Assembly (NCBI GenBank): GCA_035295705.1
Contig: DATGIN010000276.1
Span: 1 to 10,239 of the forward strand
Source of the DNA: Poindextera sp035295705
GTDB lineage: Bacteria; Pseudomonadota; Alphaproteobacteria; Caulobacterales; Caulobacteraceae
Length of the DNA stretch: 10,239 bases
Direction: 5' to 3'
Shown here in pieces: positions 6,091 through 10,239 of this stretch (its first letter is position 1; each line of letters begins with the position of its first letter). Under the pieces are notes generated by a model that was not told the origin of the DNA, made no database searches, and was given only the letters and a program-made list of their open reading frames with translations. Position numbers and translations under genes: made by a program.

Positions 6091-6573
6091 TTGAGCCAGC
6101 AACCCCAGGGCCAGATGATTCCGGTCTCCAACACCCTGAAGCTGAAGATGGGCAGCCGCTTCGGCGGTATCGATCCGGCCGCGCTGGCCAAGGCGGAAGC
6201 GGCGCTGAAGGGCCTGGCGGACAACTTCGACCAGTGGATGGCCGATGAGCTGGGCAAGCTGGACGCCGCCCGCGCCCGCGTCACGGCCGAGGGCTATACG
6301 GCCGAAACCGCCGAGAACCTCTACTTCCGCGCCCACGACCTCAAAGGGCTCGGCGCGACCTACGGCTACCCGGTGGTGACGCAGATCGCCGCCTCGCTCT
6401 GCCGCCTGATCGACGACCCTTCGACGCGCATGAAGGCGCCGCTCTACCTGCTGGACGCCCACATCGACGGCATCAAGGCCGCCGTCCGCGGCAACATCCG
6501 CGAGTCCGACCACGCCGTCGCCCGGAGCCTGCTCGAAGAGCTCGACCGCCGCGTCAAGGAATACGAGCGGTAG
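6091..6573 (+). CDS. stand-alone histidine phosphotransfer (Hpt) domain protein
   Basis: 160 residues, alpha-helical. The phosphorylatable site is H82 in FRAHDLKGLGATYG (79-92), the classic Hpt core H-x-x-K-G with K85 and G86. The preceding helix (about 30-62) and the following ones (about 93-106, 119-133, 138-157) complete the four-helix bundle. A 20-residue N-terminal extension rich in Gln and Lys precedes the domain. Hpt proteins pass phosphate between receiver domains of hybrid kinases and response regulators; neither partner is encoded complete in this window. The TTG start has a strong AGGAGG ribosome site. The 95-base gap after nadK contains TTGTTAA (6010-6016), also found upstream of the kinase-like gene. 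The Hpt assignment is firm; the partners are unknown. Confidence 0.87.
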   Translation: MSQQPQGQMIPVSNTLKLKMGSRFGGIDPAALAKAEAALKGLADNFDQWMADELGKLDAARARVTAEGYTAETAENLYFRAHDLKGLGATYGYPVVTQIAASLCRLIDDPSTRMKAPLYLLDAHIDGIKAAVRGNIRESDHAVARSLLEELDRRVKEYER

Positions 6574-6583
6574 GCGGCGCCGG

Positions 6584-6604
6584 GCCCCCGCTGCGCTTGG
6601 GGGC
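6584..6604. terminator. hairpin after the Hpt gene
   Basis: GCCCCC (6584-6589) pairs with GGGGGC (6599-6604) around a 9-base loop, extendable by two G-T pairs into 6605-6606. It lies 10 bases after the Hpt stop and is followed by TTCTCG, only a poor T-run. It is probably a weak or factor-aided terminator for the Hpt transcript. Confidence 0.45.
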
Positions 6605-6621
6605 TTCTCGATCCGGCTTCC

Positions 6622-6635
6622 GCGGGCTACCCCGC
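6622..6635. other. small hairpin in front of the Nudix start
   Basis: GCGGG (6622-6626) pairs with CCCGC (6631-6635) around CTAC, ending 5 bases before the ATG at 6641, exactly where a ribosome site would be. No Shine-Dalgarno sequence is visible. If the leader is transcribed, the hairpin could limit translation; otherwise the mRNA may be leaderless. Confidence 0.3.
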
Positions 6636-6640
6636 TCGCG

Positions 6641-7270
6641 ATGCGCTATCCATTTTCAGCCGACTTCCGCGCCACGCTGGGCCAGCGCTGCGCGGCGTTT
6701 CCGCGCATCGCGCACGACGGCGAGGGCCTGAAGCAGGCGGCGGTGGCGCTTACGCTCGTCGAAGCGGACGACGGGTCCGGCGAGGCCGCGTTCCTGTTGA
6801 CCCGCCGCGCCGCGCGGCTGCGCGCCCACGCCGGTCAGTGGGCGCTGCCCGGCGGCCGCTGCGACCCGGGCGAGACGTTCGAGCAGACGGCGTTGCGCGA
6901 GCTCGAGGAAGAGCTTGGCCTCGCCGTGGATCCGATCCACATCCTCGGCCTCCTCGACGACTACCCGACCCGCTCTGGCTACGCGATCACGCCGGTCGTC
7001 GCCTGGCTGGACGACGCCGCGGGGCTGAGGCCGAACCCGCACGAGGTCGAGCACGTCTACTTCATCCGTCTCGACCGCATCGCCGACGACGACGCCGTCC
7101 GCTTCGAGACCATCCCGGAGAGTCCGCGCCCGCTGATCCGCCTGGACGTGCTGGAGGGACACCACATCCACGCCCCGACGGCCGCGATGGTCTATCAGCT
7201 GCGCGAGCTCGTCGCCGGACGCATCACCCGCGTGGCGGAGTTCGAGCAGCCGGTCTTCGCCTGGCGGTGA
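6641..7270 (+). CDS. Nudix hydrolase, coenzyme A pyrophosphatase type (NudL-like)
   Basis: 209 residues. The canonical Nudix box is complete at 72-94: G72, E78, then RELEEELGL (86-94), giving G-x5-E-x7-REUxEExGU; E90 and E91 are metal ligands. Just before it, LLTRRAARLRAHAGQ (52-66) fits the CoA-pyrophosphatase signature LLTxR-x-x-x-LR-x-H-x-GQ ending at PGG (70-72). These enzymes cleave CoA to 4'-phosphopantetheine and 3',5'-ADP and also act on oxidised or acyl CoA. One divergence is ALPGG where FPGG is usual. The ATG has no visible ribosome site and a hairpin sits just before it. It ends one base from the convergent second Nudix gene. The family is firm; the CoA substrate is likely but inferred from the signature. 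Confidence 0.9.
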   Translation: MRYPFSADFRATLGQRCAAFPRIAHDGEGLKQAAVALTLVEADDGSGEAAFLLTRRAARLRAHAGQWALPGGRCDPGETFEQTALRELEEELGLAVDPIHILGLLDDYPTRSGYAITPVVAWLDDAAGLRPNPHEVEHVYFIRLDRIADDDAVRFETIPESPRPLIRLDVLEGHHIHAPTAAMVYQLRELVAGRITRVAEFEQPVFAWR

Positions 7271-7271
7271 G

Positions 7272-8054
7272 CTAGACCCCGATCCGCTCCATCGGCTCGG
7301 CGATCTCGCCGTAGCCGGCGTCCGCGGGGATGACGAGGAAGCGCCCGCTGTCGCGCCTCTCCACCACGGGGAGCACGGTGACCAGCCTGCGTGCTTTGGC
7401 GCGGGCGATGGCGTCGGCGGCGCTCGAGGCCTCGGCAAGCAGCTGCAGGTTCATCCGGGTGGGGAAGATGACGGTGCGCTGGCCGGCGTCGGCGAGCCGA
7501 AGCGCTTCGGCGGGCGCGATCCATTCGGCGTCGACGGTCTCCCAGCCGTCGCAGATGGCGAGCTGTTCGGAATCGGCGCGCGCCAGGTAGAACCAGGTGT
7601 CGAAGCGCTTGGGCGTGAACTCTGGCGTAATCCAGCGGGCGAACACCGTAAGCGCGGTCAGGTCGATCGAGACGCCCAGTTCGCGGACCAGCGGCAGGAA
7701 CGCGCTGTCGTCCTTGGCGATCTGCTCGCGCGCATCGTGCGCCCGCTCGTCGCCGCAGAAGGCGACGCCCGCGCCGTCACGGGCGATAAGGATGCCGGCT
7801 TCTTCGTAGATCTCGCGCAACGCCGCGATGCGGAACGGCCGCTGGCCCGCCTCGGTCTCGCTCCAGCCGAGCGCATGGTCGGCCCACGCCGGGTCGTCGT
7901 CGCTCGCCGCTGTCTTGCCGCCCGGGAAGACGAGCGCGCCCGAGGCGAAGTCGATCTGGTGATGGCGCTTGACCATCAGGACCTCGAACGTCGGCTCGTC
8001 GCGCAGCAGAAGAACCGTCGCGGCGGGGCGAACGGGGACAGGACCGTCAGGCAT
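7272..8054 (-). CDS. Nudix hydrolase with expanded Nudix box (NUDT19-like)
   Basis: 260 residues from the ATG at 8054. The N-terminal strand motif VRPAATVLLL (8-17) leads to FASGALVFPGG (36-46). The second half of the Nudix box, REIYEEAGI, is at 80-88. In a canonical box the Gly and the Arg are 14 residues apart; here G46 and R80 are 34 apart, an insertion of about 20 residues rich in Asp, Ala and Trp. Insertions at this point are known in the NUDT19/RP2 group, some of which hydrolyse CoA derivatives, so a CoA or acyl-CoA substrate is possible. The catalytic Glu pair E84-E85 is intact. The start is set by GGAG six bases upstream. It lies 87 bases downstream of DUF2336 protein 2, probably in one transcript. 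Family firm, substrate unknown. Confidence 0.88.
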   Translation of the reverse strand: MPDGPVPVRPAATVLLLRDEPTFEVLMVKRHHQIDFASGALVFPGGKTAASDDDPAWADHALGWSETEAGQRPFRIAALREIYEEAGILIARDGAGVAFCGDERAHDAREQIAKDDSAFLPLVRELGVSIDLTALTVFARWITPEFTPKRFDTWFYLARADSEQLAICDGWETVDAEWIAPAEALRLADAGQRTVIFPTRMNLQLLAEASSAADAIARAKARRLVTVLPVVERRDSGRFLVIPADAGYGEIAEPMERIGV

Positions 8055-8060
8055 GGCGCA

Positions 8061-8064
8061 CTCC
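8061..8064 (-). promoter_or_regulatory. ribosome site of the second Nudix gene
   Basis: On the minus strand GGAG (plus-strand CTCC at 8061-8064) lies 6 bases before the ATG at 8054. This favours the 260-residue product over an in-frame start at 8108, which would add 18 residues. Confidence 0.6.
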
Positions 8065-8071
8065 AGGAGGG

Positions 8072-8087
8072 AGCCGCCATGGTGGCT
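8072..8087. repeat. 16-bp near-perfect palindrome upstream of the second Nudix gene
   Basis: AGCCGCCATGGTGGCT has seven of eight symmetric pairs matching; the exception is G8076 against T8083. It lies 17 bases upstream of the Nudix ATG in the 87-base gap after DUF2336 protein 2. It could be an operator or an mRNA hairpin overlapping the leader. It is seen directly, but short palindromes are frequent in G+C-rich DNA. Confidence 0.3.
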
Positions 8088-8141
8088 GAACGCGTACGGC
8101 CAGATCAAGCCGGCCGTTGGGGAAGCCGCCCCGCGAGCGCC

Positions 8142-9290
8142 CTAGGCGCTCTGCGGCTGCGCCTCGCGGCGAAGCTCGCGGCGTACGCGGTCGAGCTTGT
8201 CGACCAGATAGTCCATGTCGTCGCGGGTCGCGGTGTTGGGCTGGGTGAGGAAGCGCTGCAGCATGCGCTGTTGCAAGGCCGCGGCGTCCAGCGGGGCGCC
8301 CTCCTGCTCGATGGCGTGGAAGGCGTCGACCGCAGCGCGGAACGCCGGGAAGAGCCGCGTCGGCAGGTTGGCGCGCTCGTAGATCGCTTTCAGGCCGAGC
8401 GGCCCGGCGTCGTGCACCATGAGCCAGGTTCTGTGGTGCGGGACGCCGGCGAGCTCGGCGACGCCCCACTCGAAGAACGTCATGTGCCCGTTGGCGATCG
8501 CGCGCAGCAACAGCGAGGCGGAGAGGCGGCCCGCACGGTGCAGGTGGGCGACGAAGCTCTTTACGTCCGGTGTGCGCCCCGCCTGGTCGACGAGGTCGAT
8601 GGTGGCGCGCTCGCGGCTGCCGAGCGCGATCTCGAGCGCCAGCTGCGGCGACAGCGCCTGGTGGTTGATCAGGTGGTCGCGCAGCTGGTCGGAGACGACA
8701 TTGATCAGCTTCTCGGTCACCGCCAGCGGCAGCGCGTTGCGATAGGCGACCGCCGCCAGCACGGCCTCCGAGCGCGCGAAGCGCTCGACCACGGTCTGCA
8801 GGGTCTTGTCGGCGAAGCTCGCGTTGTCGTTGGCGCAGGCGGCCTCGACCGCCTTCTCGACGCCATGCTCGACAATCGTGCTGGTGACCCGCTCGGAAAG
8901 CTTCGGGCGGCTGGCGATCGCCACCTGGCGGATCGGGCCGCCGATGCGGACGATTTCGCAGAGATCCTCGTCGGAAAAGACCGGCGAGAAGTTGAGTATC
9001 GGCAGCGCGATGCTCTCGGCGTCCTGGGCGAGCCGCATGGCCACGTCGTGCGGCACGATCGGCGAGCTCTTCAGCGTGATCGCCAACGCCCGGCGAACAA
9101 GCTCGGCAGCGTCGGCCGCCATGATCCGCAGGATCTCGTTGGCCTTGGCGCGCTCTTCCTCGGTCAGCCGCACGCCGCCGGAGTCGATGTGCCGACAGAT
9201 CTTGTGCGCCGCCATCGCCCGATCGTCGACGGACCCTTTGACCAGCTGGCGGATGTCCTCGTCGCTCAACGCGGCGCGCGTGACGGTCAT
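8142..9290 (-). CDS. DUF2336 family protein 2
   Basis: 382 residues, predicted all-helical and cytoplasmic, with no signal peptide, membrane span or catalytic motif. It is a paralogue of the protein at 4075-5178 with the same order of conserved blocks: SPVFSDEDLCEIV (102-114), VAIASRP (123-129), then LHRAGRLSASLLLRAI (250-265) and FFEWGVAELAGVP (272-284). It carries a C-terminal extension (about 330-382) ending in a charged, probably coiled helix with RVRRELRRE (368-376). The N-terminal part looks like HEAT-type helical repeats. The ATG at 9290 is preceded by a G-rich GGGGAAGGG, a weak ribosome site. It leads a probable two-gene transcript with the second Nudix gene and is divergent from the kinase-like gene. 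Function is unknown; the neighbourhood suggests a role in signalling. Confidence 0.85.
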   Translation of the reverse strand: MTVTRAALSDEDIRQLVKGSVDDRAMAAHKICRHIDSGGVRLTEEERAKANEILRIMAADAAELVRRALAITLKSSPIVPHDVAMRLAQDAESIALPILNFSPVFSDEDLCEIVRIGGPIRQVAIASRPKLSERVTSTIVEHGVEKAVEAACANDNASFADKTLQTVVERFARSEAVLAAVAYRNALPLAVTEKLINVVSDQLRDHLINHQALSPQLALEIALGSRERATIDLVDQAGRTPDVKSFVAHLHRAGRLSASLLLRAIANGHMTFFEWGVAELAGVPHHRTWLMVHDAGPLGLKAIYERANLPTRLFPAFRAAVDAFHAIEQEGAPLDAAALQQRMLQRFLTQPNTATRDDMDYLVDKLDRVRRELRREAQPQSA

Positions 9291-9342
9291 CGCCCTTCCC
9301 CCACTCTTTCGGCGTTCCGCGAGCGCATCCCGCTCCCGGCCG

Positions 9343-9378
9343 TATTCGCCGAATAGAAATGCATCGTTAAACTTAACG
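9343..9378. promoter_or_regulatory. two adjacent palindromes in the divergent promoter region
   Basis: TATTCGCCGAATA (9343-9355) has perfect 6-bp arms around one base. CGTTAAACTTAACG (9365-9378) has perfect 6-bp arms around AC. Their centres are about 22 bases apart, near two helical turns. They lie in the most A+T-rich part of the 184-base gap between DUF2336 protein 2 and the kinase-like gene, so both promoters may be controlled here. The symmetry is seen directly; binding by a regulator is inferred. Confidence 0.45.
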
Positions 9379-9474
9379 AAGGCTTGTTGCGCCGCGTTTT
9401 GTTAACTGCGTTGCTTCACCACGCCGCAACTCCACGGCGGTAGGATCGCGGTCCTTCAACCGGGAGCGCCCTCC

Positions 9475-10239
9475 GTGAGCGAGACTCCTCGCGTCCAGGA
9501 CTTCAGCCTGGACGATCTCCCCGATCCGACCGCGGAATCGATCGCCCGCCAGTCGCTCGACGCCCAGGCGTCCCTGCTGCGCTATGCGCTGATGCTGTTC
9601 GGCGTTGGGCTGGTGGTGCTCGCATGGGCCTCGTCCTTCGCGCCCGACGGCATCTGGGTGCTGGCGAGCTTTACGATCTTCGCGGTCAACTGGGCCGCCT
9701 TCTACGCCGTCGTCGATTGGGCGCGGCGCCAGCCCGCCGAGCACGCACGGCTGGGCGTCCGCACCCGCGTCCATGTGCTGGGCGGCCTGCTCTGGGCCGC
9801 CTCGGTCGCGCAGATAACCGCAATCGGCGTCGGCGCCGGCGTTGCCGCCCAGCCGCTGCTGCTGCTCGCGCTGGGCGCGGCGGCGACCTGCGTCTTCTTC
9901 TCGGCCCCCAGCCTGCCGGCGCTGCTCATCGTCGGACCGGCTGCCTGCGCGGCCCCGTTGGCGGCCCTGTTCGCCAGTCCCGCCGAGCGGCCCCTGGCGC
10001 GCATCGCGCTCGCAGCGACGGCGCTTGGATTCGCCCTCGCGCTGATCGTCAACCGCTTGCTGCGCCGGCTGTTCGCGCTGGCGGAAGAGCGCGAGGGGCT
10101 GATCGACGCCCGCAACCGCTCGCTCGCCGAGGCGAACCGGCTGGCGAAGTCGAAGTCCGACCTGATCGCCACGCTGTCGCAAGAAGTGAAGACCGGCCTG
10201 ACGGGGGTCGCGCACGTCCTCGTGTCGGCCGTCGGCGGC
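9475..10239 (+). CDS. six-TM histidine-kinase-like protein, N-terminal part, H-box His replaced by Gln (partial at 3' end)
   Basis: 255 codons are in the window and the frame runs off the end with no stop. A soluble N-terminus (1-36) precedes about six membrane helices (roughly 37-53, 60-80, 100-122, 124-143, 146-167, 175-196), forming a sensor module with almost no periplasmic domain. A linker helix (197-225) leads to the HisKA region. The sequence KSKSDLIATLSQEVKTGL (225-242) aligns with the usual KSDFLATMSHEIRTPL, but Q236 (codon CAA) stands in place of the phosphorylated His and G241 replaces the Pro. The start is GTG with GGGAG eight bases upstream. The ATP-binding domain, and any receiver domain, would lie outside the window, so whether the rest is intact is unknown. 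It is either a pseudokinase or a kinase using another acceptor. The fold call is good; function is open. Confidence 0.8.
   Translation, partial: MSETPRVQDFSLDDLPDPTAESIARQSLDAQASLLRYALMLFGVGLVVLAWASSFAPDGIWVLASFTIFAVNWAAFYAVVDWARRQPAEHARLGVRTRVHVLGGLLWAASVAQITAIGVGAGVAAQPLLLLALGAAATCVFFSAPSLPALLIVGPAACAAPLAALFASPAERPLARIALAATALGFALALIVNRLLRRLFALAEEREGLIDARNRSLAEANRLAKSKSDLIATLSQEVKTGLTGVAHVLVSAVGG

Noticed and set aside
7737..9356. Plus-strand open frame of 539 codons
   Set aside because: It is antisense to the second Nudix gene and DUF2336 protein 2, both supported by homology and ribosome sites. Its product has low-complexity Arg/Asp/Gly composition.
9365..9405. CtrA binding site
   Set aside because: The expected TTAA-N7-TTAA spacing is absent: the TTAA copies are 2 and 25 bases apart. 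Only half-sites are present.

Overview
This is a G+C-rich, tightly packed bacterial chromosomal segment. The composition, the two DUF2336 proteins, the short NAD kinase beside a small Hpt protein and the frequent TTG/GTG starts all point to an alphaproteobacterium, most likely a member of Caulobacterales (Caulobacter/Phenylobacterium-like). The lineage is inferred from gene content and was not tested by a search. I see no mobile element, CRISPR array, tRNA or rRNA. Twelve protein genes fill almost all of the window, and no gene-free stretch exceeds about 190 bases.

Left part (65-3126, plus strand): a GT-C fold glycosyltransferase of the ArnT/PMT_2 type, a small proline-rich lipoprotein of unknown function, the ribosome-rescue hydrolase ArfB (start overlaps the lipoprotein stop by 4 bases), and a class I cytochrome c that carries a lipoprotein signal. 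A large nested hairpin separates arfB from the cytochrome gene. The cytochrome meets a class II aldolase/adducin family gene (minus strand) tail to tail, and both stop codons lie in one CTAG.

Middle part (4075-7270, plus strand): DUF2336 protein 1, NAD kinase (probably a leaderless or very short-leader mRNA), a stand-alone histidine phosphotransfer (Hpt) protein, and a CoA-pyrophosphatase-type Nudix hydrolase.

Right part (7272-10239): a second, different Nudix hydrolase with an insertion in its Nudix box, and DUF2336 protein 2, both on the minus strand and probably co-transcribed. Divergent from them is the first 255 residues of a six-TM histidine-kinase-like protein, which runs off the window. 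Its H-box has glutamine where the phosphorylated histidine should be. The divergent intergenic region holds two short palindromes about two helical turns apart.

The main theme is housekeeping nucleotide and cofactor metabolism (NAD kinase, two Nudix enzymes) interleaved with signalling parts (Hpt protein, two DUF2336 paralogues, a degenerate kinase). The most interesting points are the kinase with the missing histidine, the DUF2336/Hpt/kinase neighbourhood, the paired palindromes, and the probable leaderless nadK.
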